Of a stretch of DNA of 64,000 bases, positions 1-9,900 are shown piece after piece. The stretch lies in assembly GCF_013106755.1 (NCBI RefSeq), contig NZ_WHPF01000007.1:1-64000 (forward strand). The letters run 5' to 3'. Each line of letters starts with the position of its first letter. Position 1 is the first letter of the stretch. A model generated the notes under the pieces. That model did no database searches. It had not been told where the DNA came from and saw only the letters and a program-made list of their open reading frames with translations. The position numbers were made by a program, and so were the translations under genes. The DNA is from Limnovirga soli (GTDB lineage: Bacteria > Bacteroidota > Bacteroidia > Chitinophagales > Chitinophagaceae).

Positions 1-65
1 AATTCGCTTCGTAATTCATCAAATTTGCTTGGTAATACTTAAAACTTGCCCCGCGTAGCGCTGCC

Positions 66-91
66 GTACAAGAGTGCGACGCAAGTAAAGC
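66..91 (+). repeat. Dispersed intergenic repeat, type A
   Basis: Full type A copy: left arm GTACAAGAG, core TGCGACGCAAG, right arm TAAAGC. It lies upstream of the first gene. The same unit recurs about 28 times in the window. Confidence 0.9.
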
Positions 92-169
92 CTCCCAAAG
101 GCAATGCTGCCGGGCTACTAATACAGCGTATTGGTTAATTTGGGCTAATTTTACTTTTTACCCCAACTT

Positions 170-595
170 ATGCAACGCAAAAAACTTGATGTAGACATTA
201 TCAACGATATTTTAAAAGCTACCATGGAAGCCTATCCTGCATCGGTTTTTGTGGAAAGCCTGTTTCATCAATACCACGAGAGGGGCGGACTTAGTAAAAA
301 ACAACTGGAAGGCCTGTACCAGAAAGCACTTAAAGTGCCCGGACTTGGCGTAGCCAAACTGGCCACCCTGGAAGCAGAAATTCTAAAAAAGCCTACCAGA
401 TATAAATCTACCCTGCCGCCGACCAAACCCTTGTACGAAAAAGATACCAGGCCCGGCGAATTGATTGAAGCCATACTGGCCAAATATCCGCAACACAAAA
501 GGGTATTGTTCTTTAAATCGAAATACGATAACAATGATGCCTTTTCGCCAATGGATATGGCTGAACTGGAAAAATTTGCCAAACTATTATTATAA
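170..595 (+). CDS. Conserved hypothetical protein
   Basis: A 141-residue, lysine-rich soluble protein with no signal peptide or membrane segment. I do not recognise the family. The N-terminal half looks helical (a stretch rich in Leu, Lys and Glu around residues 35-75), followed by a proline-rich linker around 78-90 and a second helical part. The coding region starts with ATG and ends 24 bases before the DUF1415 gene on the same strand, so the two are probably co-transcribed. Codon use is like the neighbours, which supports a real gene. Function unknown. Confidence 0.7.
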   Translation: MQRKKLDVDIINDILKATMEAYPASVFVESLFHQYHERGGLSKKQLEGLYQKALKVPGLGVAKLATLEAEILKKPTRYKSTLPPTKPLYEKDTRPGELIEAILAKYPQHKRVLFFKSKYDNNDAFSPMDMAELEKFAKLLL

Positions 596-619
596 AACAC
601 CTCCACTGTCAATAGTTGT

Positions 620-1162
620 ATGAACGAGATTATTATTAACCAAACAAAAAAATGGATTGAGCAAGTAGTAATTGGTTGTAATTTTTGTCCGTTTGCCGCC
701 AAAGAATTTACCCACGATACCATTGCTTACCGTGTAGAAAGCAGCCGGGATATAAAGATTTGTCTGCAGGCATTTTTGCAGGAATGTGAAAAGTTAAGGG
801 ATGATGCTGCCATTGCTACCAGCTTTTTAATTTTTGAAACTGCTTTTACCAAATTCAGGGATTACCTGGATTTTGTGGCCCTGGTAGAAAAACACCTGCG
901 TAAACATGGGTTCGAAGGGGTATTTCAGGTAGCCAGCTTTCACCCAGATTATTGTTTTGCCAATGCACCGGCAGATGATGCCGCCAATTATACCAACCGC
1001 TCCATTTACCCCATGCTTCACCTGCTAAGGGAAGCGGGTATGGAACAAGCTTTAACCAATTTCCCTAATCCCGGTACCATACCAGAGCGCAATATTGCTT
1101 TTGCCCGGGCAAAAGGAACCGCTTATATGCAGCAATTACGTGAAGCCTGTATGCAATTATAG
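620..1162 (+). CDS. DUF1415 family protein
   Basis: A 180-residue protein matching the DUF1415 family as I know it: the N-terminal signature with two cysteines (GCNFCPFA, residues 19-26), a middle block with SFHPDYCFA around residues 111-119, and a conserved Asn/Pro-rich C-terminal region (NFPNPGTIPERNIA). No signal peptide or membrane segment, so cytoplasmic. The paired cysteines could bind a metal or form a redox pair, but the biochemical role of the family is not known to me. It follows the previous gene by 24 bases and is probably in the same transcript. Confidence 0.85.
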   Translation: MNEIIINQTKKWIEQVVIGCNFCPFAAKEFTHDTIAYRVESSRDIKICLQAFLQECEKLRDDAAIATSFLIFETAFTKFRDYLDFVALVEKHLRKHGFEGVFQVASFHPDYCFANAPADDAANYTNRSIYPMLHLLREAGMEQALTNFPNPGTIPERNIAFARAKGTAYMQQLREACMQL

Positions 1163-1276
1163 TTTTGCAGGTTGTCGCAGGGCGGGTTTCCTATCTAAAA
1201 TCATATTAAAAACCAACGTGCATCATGGTTTTGGGCTATAAGACAGAATACCTTGTATGTCTAAAACAATTGTGCC

Positions 1277-1858
1277 ATGAAACGGTTACTGCTACTGGTA
1301 CTATTACTACCGGTACAACAATTAATCGCCCAAAAATGGGCCAAAAACTACGACTTTGTAGACCAATGTATTTGTGGTTTATCTAAAGTGAGCAAAAACA
1401 ATTTAATAGGTTATGTTAGTATAGACGGTACGGAAGTAATAAAGCCACAATACTCCGAAGGCTTTACTTTTAGTGAAGGCTATACTGCTGTTAGAAAAAC
1501 AGATAAATGGCTGTATATAGACAGTACCGGTAAAGCAGTTACCGACGAAATTTTTGAAGATGCCAACAGCTTTAGCGAAGGGCTGGCAGCCGTATCCAGA
1601 AATGGGTTATATGGATATATTAATACCAACGGCAAACTAATCATTGCCTACGAATTTTCAACAGCCCGCAATTTTATGGAAGGCATAGCACCCGTATCTA
1701 ATAAAAAGGGTTTTTGGGGATATGTAAATAAATCCGGCAACTGGGTAATACAACCACAATACGATTTTGCCGATTGCTTTACCAATGGGGAAGCCCGTGT
1801 AATAAAAGGCGATAAAGTATATTATATAGATAAAACCAATAAGCAATTACACGAATAA
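1277..1858 (+). CDS. WG-repeat secreted protein
   Basis: A 193-residue protein with an N-terminal signal peptide (residues 1-19, ending near LIAQ) and about four WG repeats of roughly 23-45 residues. Typical blocks are GYVSIDGTEVIKPQY, the FSEG turns and WGYVNKSGNWVIQPQY. WG-repeat proteins (the KWG/WG_beta_rep type) are exported beta-rich proteins common in Bacteroidota; their partners are mostly unknown. ATG start directly before the hydrophobic segment. No obvious operon partner: over 100 bases separate it from the upstream gene and nearly 700 from the desaturase downstream. Confidence 0.85.
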   Translation: MKRLLLLVLLLPVQQLIAQKWAKNYDFVDQCICGLSKVSKNNLIGYVSIDGTEVIKPQYSEGFTFSEGYTAVRKTDKWLYIDSTGKAVTDEIFEDANSFSEGLAAVSRNGLYGYINTNGKLIIAYEFSTARNFMEGIAPVSNKKGFWGYVNKSGNWVIQPQYDFADCFTNGEARVIKGDKVYYIDKTNKQLHE

Positions 1859-2544
1859 GTGGCTTTATGGTTGTTTTATGCAGGCATTATGGTGATTATA
1901 ACATTTAATTGTGCCAAAAGCAGTTATATATTATAAATAAAGGTGGTGGTTAGTTTTATATGTGTTTACTTTAAATATGTAGGGGGAATGTTGTTTTGTA
2001 CATGCAGCGCAATATTCACTTTTACCAAATTGATTTTAAAAGTAAACATCAATAATGCAAAACAAAAAAGACCTTACCGTATCTAAATTCTTATTTCTGA
2101 TGGTAATACTATTTGCCGTAATGGCTTTAATTGTTGTTATAGCCGTGGCTGTATAAACTATTGGTAGTACGCAATATTAGGTAATAAATACGCAATGTAA
2201 AACGGGTATGGTTTTGCGTTAGGCAAACTATATCCCATAACGAATAATTTATATACGGCAAGAAATATGGAGATATAGCCCTATTTATGGTGCTTAAGCT
2301 AAAAGCTTTATTTGGTGCATCATAAATTTCCCTATCTTTCGAACCTTAGTTTTTAAACCAAGGAATACAATTGTTTAACTGGTTGCTGCTGTTCTAGCTG
2401 TTGTTGCATACAATATGCATCTGGAATTGACATGAGCATGTGCACTGCCTCTATTGGCGGTACACAATTTATAACACTGTAAACGATGGGTAAGCTAATA
2501 GTGAATTTAAAAATGTCAGTTGTACTAATAAACAGAATAATTAT
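1859..2544. other. Long intergenic stretch before the desaturase
   Basis: About 690 bases with only one small open frame (2055-2156) and one weak promoter-like pair: TTTG at 2311-2314 and TATCTTTC at 2333-2340, 18 bases apart. If used, this would give the desaturase an untranslated leader of about 200 bases. I see no terminator hairpin, tRNA or dispersed repeat copy here, which is unusual for a gap of this size in this window. Confidence 0.5.
2055..2156 (+). CDS. Possible small single-span membrane protein
   Basis: An ATG-started frame of 33 codons. It encodes a short polar head (MQNKKDLTVSK) followed by about 20 consecutive hydrophobic residues ending at the C-terminus, the shape of a single-span membrane microprotein. 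Evidence is composition only: a long hydrophobic run starting right after lysines is unlikely but not impossible by chance in AT-rich DNA. No recognised family and no clear promoter. Confidence 0.35.
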   Translation: MQNKKDLTVSKFLFLMVILFAVMALIVVIAVAV

Positions 2545-3645
2545 ATGCAGCCAGTAAAGTTTAAGCCCGCCAAATGTTCCAGCCTGCCCGAAGACCTTAA
2601 AAAGGCGGTAGCCAATTATTTTTCTGAAAACAAAGTATCGAGCTATGGTGATAGTGAAATGATTTTTAAAGTTGCTTTTTGGCTGGTGGCCTGGGTAATT
2701 ACCTATTTTACCATTATACTGGCTAAAGATAATTTTCTACTGGCAGTTACCTGCGGACTGATACATATGTTTACCCATGTAATGATTGCCTTTAACATTA
2801 CACACGATGCCAACCATGATGCCATTTTTAAATCGAAAAAGCTAAATACTTTTTTTGGGTATTTTATAGAATTGCTGGGTTGTAGCCGCAATATGTGGAT
2901 ACTATCGCATAACCAGGAACACCACACTTATATTAACATAAGCGAGCACGATAATAATATTGAAGGCTACGGTATATTGCGGTTAACTCCAGAAGATAAA
3001 TGGATGAAACACCATAAATACCAATGGTTATATGCACCGTTTGTGTATGGCTTATCTACCTTAAATTATGCTACCCTTCGCGATTTTAAGATGATTGCCA
3101 AATATGCCGCATCGGGTAAAATAAAAATGAATGCCGCTTTTGTGGCTGAATTTGTATTTTTTAAAGTGTTGTATTATGGCTATGTATTTATCATCCCCAT
3201 ATTTGTTTTTGATGTTAGTATATGGATTGTACTTACCTATTTTTTAATAGGCCACTTTGTAAACGGGTTGTTTTTGGCATTGGTGTTTGTAACCGGCCAC
3301 CTTACCGAAGATACTTTATACCCCGAAGTAAAGGATGACAGAACCATTGATAACAACTGGAGCAGCCATGTAATTTCCACCACAGGCGATTATGCGGTTA
3401 CCCTGCCTTTTATGCAATGGCTGGTAGGTGGTATTAACCTGCATGTGGCGCATCATTTGTTCCCAAAAGTTTGCCATACACATTATAAAGATATTTCTCC
3501 TGTTATTAAAGAAGTGGCCACAAAACATGGTATGGTGTACCGCGAAATTCCCGGTTTTTGGGGCGCCATGCGTTCACATTTTGTATTGCTAAAACAGTTG
3601 GGCGTAAACCCTGCTATTGCAGTAAGCAAAGCGTCTGTTGCATAA
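2545..3645 (+). CDS. Acyl-CoA/acyl-lipid fatty acid desaturase
   Basis: A 366-residue integral membrane di-iron desaturase of the linoleoyl-CoA (front-end, delta-6-like) type. It introduces a double bond into membrane acyl chains using oxygen and reduced electron carriers. The three histidine boxes are present: HDANH (87-91), HNQEHH (122-127) and HVAHH (300-304), with His in place of the Gln often found at the first position of box three. Hydrophobic segments at about 42-63, 66-82, 200-222 and 226-250 fit the usual two-hairpin topology. No fused cytochrome b5 domain. It stands alone; regulation by temperature or membrane state is plausible but not visible. Confidence 0.9.
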   Translation: MQPVKFKPAKCSSLPEDLKKAVANYFSENKVSSYGDSEMIFKVAFWLVAWVITYFTIILAKDNFLLAVTCGLIHMFTHVMIAFNITHDANHDAIFKSKKLNTFFGYFIELLGCSRNMWILSHNQEHHTYINISEHDNNIEGYGILRLTPEDKWMKHHKYQWLYAPFVYGLSTLNYATLRDFKMIAKYAASGKIKMNAAFVAEFVFFKVLYYGYVFIIPIFVFDVSIWIVLTYFLIGHFVNGLFLALVFVTGHLTEDTLYPEVKDDRTIDNNWSSHVISTTGDYAVTLPFMQWLVGGINLHVAHHLFPKVCHTHYKDISPVIKEVATKHGMVYREIPGFWGAMRSHFVLLKQLGVNPAIAVSKASVA

Positions 3646-3718
3646 ATAGCAAGTTCCCATCTGCTATTCCATTGATGGTATTTTTATTGCATGTATCCTG
3701 TTGCAGCTTAGGCAACCC

Positions 3719-3742
3719 TACAAGTGTGCGACGCAAGGATGC
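3719..3742 (+). repeat. Dispersed intergenic repeat, type A with GATGC tail
   Basis: TACAAGTG followed by the core TGCGACGCAAG and then GATGC in place of TAAAGC. Lies between the convergent desaturase and DUF5916 genes. Confidence 0.85.
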
Positions 3743-3776
3743 TTAATAGCGGCGCTGTTGCCGGGTACAAAATGGG

Positions 3777-5948
3777 CTACATGTTCCACCAATACGTAAA
3801 CTTTAAAACCAGTGCCCTGTTACGTACAGATAATGGGGCAGGATAATAATTATCAGTATATACCAGGAATAAATCGCTGGCAGGTTTATACCGCCATTGT
3901 AAGCGGGTATTGAGGTTTATATTTTTTTGCTGATCGTTATACTGTACAAACGTGGTAAAGAATAATTTATTGGTCATGGTAATATCGAACCTGGGTCCAA
4001 TTAACCAGAAATTGGTATTACCCCATGGTTTTGGCAAATCGATATTATTATAACTGGTGCTTAAAGTAATACTTACAAATGGCTGAAAACGATAACCCAG
4101 GTCTGCGGTTATATTCAGTCGTTTACCATCAGCATAATAACCACCATACCTTGTTGTAAAACCATAGGTAAATAATTTTTGCGGTTTGCTTACATATTCC
4201 GTTCCCCATGCATTCCAACGGTGTTGGGTGCCGGTAGCCAAAGTATCTTTACCGCTATTGGTAGGGTCAAATGGCTTAAGCAACTCTACATAATCGTGTG
4301 CTACCCATGCCATAAAAGTGTTTTGCTTGCGGTAATTAAATTTATAGGCCAGAAAAGATTCATTATCGGTTTGGTGAAAATTCTCGTTAAAATAATAGGC
4401 CGAATTAACCAATGGGCCATGACTTAACACTTTACCTTTTTTAGGGAAAAACAAATAGCTTACCTGTGGATTAAGCTTTATGTAGTTATTGCGGGGTACA
4501 TAACCTACTTCTGCATTATAGTTTTTGCCCACATACTCATGTTGCCAGGCCACTATCCATTTTTTGGTAGTGTATTGCAGGTTGGCGGCGTGTACAAAAT
4601 CGTTATTAGATTTGCCGGGGGTAAAAGATTTTAGCATCATGGCTTTACCCGTCCATTTATTATTGGCCGAAGCAAGGTTATACTCTAAGCCAAGATTGCG
4701 GTTATACAAAGAGTAAGTAGGTTTGGTAGTATCTTTTCCGGGCTGATAGTTGATGGATTGTTTATTTACCAGCATCAGCTTTATATTAGACCGTGCAAAT
4801 AGGCGTCGCTGTAAAGCCAGCACTGCAAAATTTTGCGCAGGCAATCCAGTTGCATCTACTGTTTTGGTTTGCATATCCATAATACCAATACGCCAGTTTT
4901 TATCAATACTACCGCTAAGTCGGGCGCCATAATTAATGGGTACTCCAAGACCTATACGCCTGGAGAAAAACGGACGGATAGATGTATAGCCAAAATTGGC
5001 AAACATATCTGCATTCTCTAAAAAAAACTGGCGGCGTTCTGGGAAAAACAGTTCAAACCTATCCAGATTGGTAACCTGTTTATCTACTTCAACCTGAGAA
5101 AAATCGGGGTTGATTGTAAGGTCTAAATTCAGCGATGAGGTTAATGCAATTTTGGCATCGGCCCCAATATCCTTTCTATATTCGGGTTTGGTATGTGTAT
5201 CAAAGTTTTTATTAAGGCCACCCAAAACATAGGGGATAAAAGATACATTGGTGCCCGCATCGGGTGGTGCTGCATCCCAAATAAGATTGCCCGTATATGC
5301 CAGCGAAGCGGTAGGAAACTGTCGGGGTACCGGCGCCCATGCCGATTTTTCAGCTTCTTTAATATCCAGCCGGCTAAAGTTAATACCCCAGGTAGTAATC
5401 CCCTTTTTGTAGCGAATAGATTTAAAAGGAATAGCTGCTTCAAACACCCATTTGTCATCATAGTTTTTAACTACTGATGTCCATTTATTATCCCAGCTAA
5501 GATCGGCACTGCCGCCATTGTATAAAGCTCCATCCCACTGTGCGCCGGCAGCATTGGCACCAAACGTAAAACCATTGGTTCGGTCGTCAAAAGGGTCAAT
5601 AAAAAAAATAAAATTATCATTCTTGCCAAAAGCAAAATCGCGGCGTAAAGATTCTACCATATAAGGCCCCGGCTTAACCAGGTTACAAACTGTAATAATG
5701 TAAAGATTTTGTGCATCATAGGTCATTCGCACTTCGGTGGGTACTTTGGCATGGCTGGTATCCATGGGTAATACCATAAAAAAATTGCCTGCCACCTCGG
5801 CTTGCTGCCAATCGGTTTCATCCATCACGCCATCAATGGTAATGGTTGCAATGGCTTTTTTAATGTGTAATTCAAAAGCACTGTTTTTCTTTTGCGCCAT
5901 GCCGGTTATGGCAATGCAACAAGCCGCCAGTAGCAAAATCCTCTTCAA
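3777..5948 (-). CDS. DUF5916 protein with N-terminal CBM9-like domain
   Basis: A 723-residue secreted protein with a signal peptide (about residues 1-18). The N-terminal domain (about 25-200) resembles carbohydrate-binding module family 9, beginning with the typical ITIDGVMDETDW turn. The remainder matches DUF5916, recognised by the block around FELFFPERRQFFLENADMF (about 305-323) and by many alternating aromatic/polar strands ending in KFTYWWNM, as expected of an outer-membrane beta-barrel. Such proteins are common in Bacteroidota; their substrate is unknown. The first codon of the frame is TTG, directly ahead of the signal peptide; no better start exists before the hydrophobic segment. Monocistronic by spacing. 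Confidence 0.85.
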   Translation of the reverse strand: MKRILLLAACCIAITGMAQKKNSAFELHIKKAIATITIDGVMDETDWQQAEVAGNFFMVLPMDTSHAKVPTEVRMTYDAQNLYIITVCNLVKPGPYMVESLRRDFAFGKNDNFIFFIDPFDDRTNGFTFGANAAGAQWDGALYNGGSADLSWDNKWTSVVKNYDDKWVFEAAIPFKSIRYKKGITTWGINFSRLDIKEAEKSAWAPVPRQFPTASLAYTGNLIWDAAPPDAGTNVSFIPYVLGGLNKNFDTHTKPEYRKDIGADAKIALTSSLNLDLTINPDFSQVEVDKQVTNLDRFELFFPERRQFFLENADMFANFGYTSIRPFFSRRIGLGVPINYGARLSGSIDKNWRIGIMDMQTKTVDATGLPAQNFAVLALQRRLFARSNIKLMLVNKQSINYQPGKDTTKPTYSLYNRNLGLEYNLASANNKWTGKAMMLKSFTPGKSNNDFVHAANLQYTTKKWIVAWQHEYVGKNYNAEVGYVPRNNYIKLNPQVSYLFFPKKGKVLSHGPLVNSAYYFNENFHQTDNESFLAYKFNYRKQNTFMAWVAHDYVELLKPFDPTNSGKDTLATGTQHRWNAWGTEYVSKPQKLFTYGFTTRYGGYYADGKRLNITADLGYRFQPFVSITLSTSYNNIDLPKPWGNTNFWLIGPRFDITMTNKLFFTTFVQYNDQQKNINLNTRLQWRYKPASDLFLVYTDNYYPAPLSVRNRALVLKFTYWWNM

Positions 5949-6294
5949 AGCAAATTAGTTTTTGGTAAAAATAGATACACAAGATAAGTATACTTCAATT
6001 GTACAACTGTATATTTTGCACGCAATCGTTTGATTGGCAGGCCTATTCAATCAGCCATTGGATAACACTTTTTTGTACCAGGGCTTTTTTGCCAAATGCA
6101 GCTTTACTTGCGTCGCACTCTTGTACGCCATAACAAATGGCAGCAAAATCTATAAAGAAAAATGAAAAACCAGATCATTGCAAATGCCAGATGATATAAA
6201 AATCTAATCTGGCAAAACGAAACTTTTTTCACCAAACCACTTGCCGGTAGTTTTTCAATCTAACATCAACACAACATGTTTTGCATTGGGCAAT
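5949..6294. other. Intergenic stretch with a repeat copy
   Basis: About 345 bases between two minus-strand genes. It holds one dispersed repeat (6101-6126) flanked by short GC-rich segments (GCCAAATGCAG, GCCATAACAAATGGCAG), and no open frame of note or clear terminator. Confidence 0.5.
6101..6126 (-). repeat. Dispersed intergenic repeat, type A
   Basis: Complete type A copy in reverse orientation, including both arms GTACAAGAG and TAAAGC. Confidence 0.9.
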
Positions 6295-6936
6295 TTACAT
6301 CTGCAAATAAGGGTTATACTTTTTCTCGTGCCCAATAGTGGTCTGTGGGCCATGGCCGGGATGAACTACAGTAGCATCTGGTAAAACAAATAATTGTTCG
6401 CGAATACTATTCAGCAACTGTTGGTGGTTGCCACCGGGTAAATCGGTACGGCCAATGCTTTCCAAAAACAATACATCGCCACCAATTATAAATTGCTGGG
6501 CTTTACAATAAAAGCAAACATGGCCCGGCGAATGGCCCGGTGCCAGTATTACCTGTAATTCGTCTTCGTCCAGGTAAATGGTATCACCGGCATTAATAAA
6601 ATGCAGCGGTCCTGTATAATTCTCAAAACTAAGCCCCCACATTAAACCGCTGTTGGGGGCAAATTGCAACACCTGTTCTTCTTTAGGCTGTATGTATAAT
6701 TCAAGATTAAATGTTTTTGAAACCCATTTGTTCCCAAATACATGGTCTAAATGGCAATGCGTATTTAATAATTGAACAGGTGTTAGCTGATGATCTTTTA
6801 TAAATTGGTGCAGGGTTTCCTGTTCAGCTGTAAAATAACAACCCGGATCTATAATAAGCGCATGGCCTTTTTCGTTCCACAACAAATACGTGTTCTCCTG
6901 AATTGGGCTGAAGGTGAATTTTTGAATATGTATCAT
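6295..6936 (-). CDS. MBL-fold metallo-hydrolase (glyoxalase II-like)
   Basis: A 213-residue cytoplasmic metallo-beta-lactamase-fold hydrolase. The metal-binding motif is HCHLDH at residues 60-65, followed by the later ligands in GHSPGH, GGDVLF and HPGHGP. Length and motif order fit the short YcbL/glyoxalase-II-like group, which hydrolyses thioesters such as S-lactoylglutathione-type substrates, but the exact substrate cannot be read from sequence. ATG start at 6936; about 60 bases separate it from the divergent gene starting at 6998, so both promoters must lie in that short stretch. Confidence 0.88.
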   Translation of the reverse strand: MIHIQKFTFSPIQENTYLLWNEKGHALIIDPGCYFTAEQETLHQFIKDHQLTPVQLLNTHCHLDHVFGNKWVSKTFNLELYIQPKEEQVLQFAPNSGLMWGLSFENYTGPLHFINAGDTIYLDEDELQVILAPGHSPGHVCFYCKAQQFIIGGDVLFLESIGRTDLPGGNHQQLLNSIREQLFVLPDATVVHPGHGPQTTIGHEKKYNPYLQM

Positions 6937-6997
6937 AACACTATTTTTACAGTCTGTTACCGTATTTATACTAATTTTAATAACTTAAAGAAAGGAT

Positions 6998-9900
6998 ATG
7001 CAATTTAATAGCAGAAGCTTGGTTTTTATAATTTTTATATCGGTTGCTTTGATTCCCTTTATGGCTGGTGCACAGGTAAATACTGTAGAGTTTGGTAAAA
7101 ACAGAATACAGTACAAGAAATTTACCTGGAAATTTTATCAAAGCCCTAATTTCTACACCTATTTTAATCAGGGTGGTTTGGAAATAGCCAAATTTGCTTC
7201 GCAGGTAGCGGAAGAAGAATTACCACAAATCGAAAACGCAGTGGAATATACTTTACAGCGCCGGGCCAATATGGTTATCTATAACAATTACGAAGATTAT
7301 AAATCAAGTAATATTGGTTTGGGTATTGATTGGCAAAATCCCGGTGGCGTTACCAAACTGGTAAACAATAAAATGATCCTCTACTTTGATGGTAATAAAA
7401 ATAACCTTCGTTTACAAATAAGAGAAGGCATTGCCAAAATGCTTACCGATAATATTTTATTTGGAGATGATATTGGTGAGTTTGCCAGCAACCAGGCACT
7501 ATTGGATTTACCCCAATGGTTAACTGATGGATATGTAAAATATATTGCCGAAAACTGGAGCACAAAAAAGGATGATGCGCTAAAAAATGAAATTCTTAGT
7601 GGCGATTATAAGAGCTTTTATCAGTTTGCCTTTACTAAACCCGAATTGGCAGGCAATGCTTTCTGGCACTATATCGCCGAAACCTATAAGCCCGAAAATG
7701 TAACCTATTTTCTATACCTGGCACGCTTATACAAAAACCTGAATACCGCTTCTCAGCGTATTTGCAAAAAGAAATTTAAAGATGTTTTGGCCGATTTTAT
7801 GGTCTATCAGGAAGATCGGTATGTACAGGATATTAAACAACGCCGTAATGCACCAAAGGGAAAACTAAGTGTAATTGAAGAAACCAATAAAGCCGATTAC
7901 TACCGGTTTGCTGCAAACCCTAATGCAAAAAATAATTCCTATGCAGTAGTGCAATTTAAAAAGGGTGTGTATAGTATAAAATATGTAGATAATTTATACG
8001 AAGAAAAAACCCTGCTTACTTATGGAGTACGTACCCGTATAGGCGATATAAACCCCAATTATCCCATTTTAGCATGGGATGGCAAAGGCAGCCGCCTATT
8101 GGTTATCTACTCAAAAGAAGGGCAATTGCGCATGTTTGTGTACGATGTTATTGCCAATATAAAGCGATTTCAACAACCCATTGAAGGCTTTGAGCAAATT
8201 ACCGAAGCCGGTTTTATGTTAGATGCCAACACCCTCTTAATGAGTGCAGTTAAAAAGGGACAAACAGATATTTTTACCTATCGCATAGATAACCAGAAAG
8301 TAAAACAAATTACCAATGATGTGTACGATGAACTAGACCCATCCTTTGTTTCTTTCCCTAACAGAACAGGCGTTTTATTCGCATCAAACAGGCCGGGCCC
8401 CGATGCGCCAAGTAACGATACTGTTTTACCCAGCAATTATCATTTTAATATCTTCCTGGTAGATCTGTTAAATAATACCGATTTTAAACAAATAACCCAG
8501 CTTACCAAAGTAAAATATGGTAATGCCCGCTATCCTACACAATACAATACCAACCACTTTACTTTTGTAAACGACGAGAATGGTATTGGCAACCGTTGGG
8601 CAGGTTTTTTTGCTACACAAAGAGATGGTCTGGATACCCTTTATTATATTGGTGATGAAGTACTAAGAAACCCATCCGATAAAGAAATAGATTCAACATT
8701 AACTGCATGGCAAAAGCCAGAGCCGGATAGTGTAAGCTATTTCTCTATGTATAAAGATTCTACTTATACCTTCCCATTAACCAATTATCAAAGCGGACTA
8801 TTGGAAAGCCGTATCGCCGGCAATAACGGTCAGGTGAGCGAAGTACGCCGTGAAGGAGATTTGAAGTTTTTATATAAACTAAAAGTAGATTCTGTTGCAT
8901 TAAGGCTTAGAAACGTAAATGCCCGGCCTACCGAGTATGTAAAAGAACTATTAAAACGCGACAGGATTGCAGCCAACAAAACAGTAGAGGTTAAAGCCGA
9001 AACAGAAAAGGAGGAAGTGCAACCTGCATTTGAATCAGAATTTGACGGCGATAAACCAGATTCTGCTTCGGCAAAAAATACCCAACCAGTGGTACCTGTC
9101 GTAGTAAATGATATTATTCAAAGACGCCAGAATATATTATCAAAATCCTCCTTGTTTGATTACCGTAAAAAGTTTAGTGCAGATTATGTGTTGGCGGGTG
9201 TAACCAACAATATTCTTATTAATCGTTATCAGCCATATCAGGGGGGCAATGGTCCAATACAGCTTAATAATGGTAACGATCTTAATTTCAGCTTTAGGGT
9301 GGGCGTAACCGATGTAATGGAAGATGTTAAGTTTATTGGAGGTGTTAGGTTTGGTACCACACTTTCTGATAAAGATGTAATGTTATCTTTTCAAAACTAC
9401 CGTAAAAGGCTGGATTGGGGTTTAACCTATTACCGCAGTAATGTTACTAATTACAGTGGCTTTTATGCGCCTGGCAGCATTTTAAATTATTTTGATAACG
9501 TGGTAGTAACCAATTTATACCAGGCCAATGTTTCTTACCCGCTCGATGAAATTAGAAGCATCCGTGCCAGCTTTGCATTAAGAACAGATAAAGGTGTTTT
9601 AAGGCCTGTAGATTTTACAGGTTACCCTGAACCTGGCGTATTGGGAGTTAAAGATTCTATTGCTTCTTCCATGCTATCAAGGCTTGAATATGTATACGAT
9701 AACAGTATTAACCCAACCCAAAATATATGGAATGGGTTACGCTATAAAGTGTATTTCGAATACAGTGTGCCCCTTTCCAAAGGCTCTTCTTTAAGTGGTA
9801 AAACAACTTATAACCTTGGTGCCGACATCAGGAACTACGTAAAAATATACCGCAACTTTATTTGGGCCACAAGGGCAGCTGCCGATTTCTCTTTTGGCGA

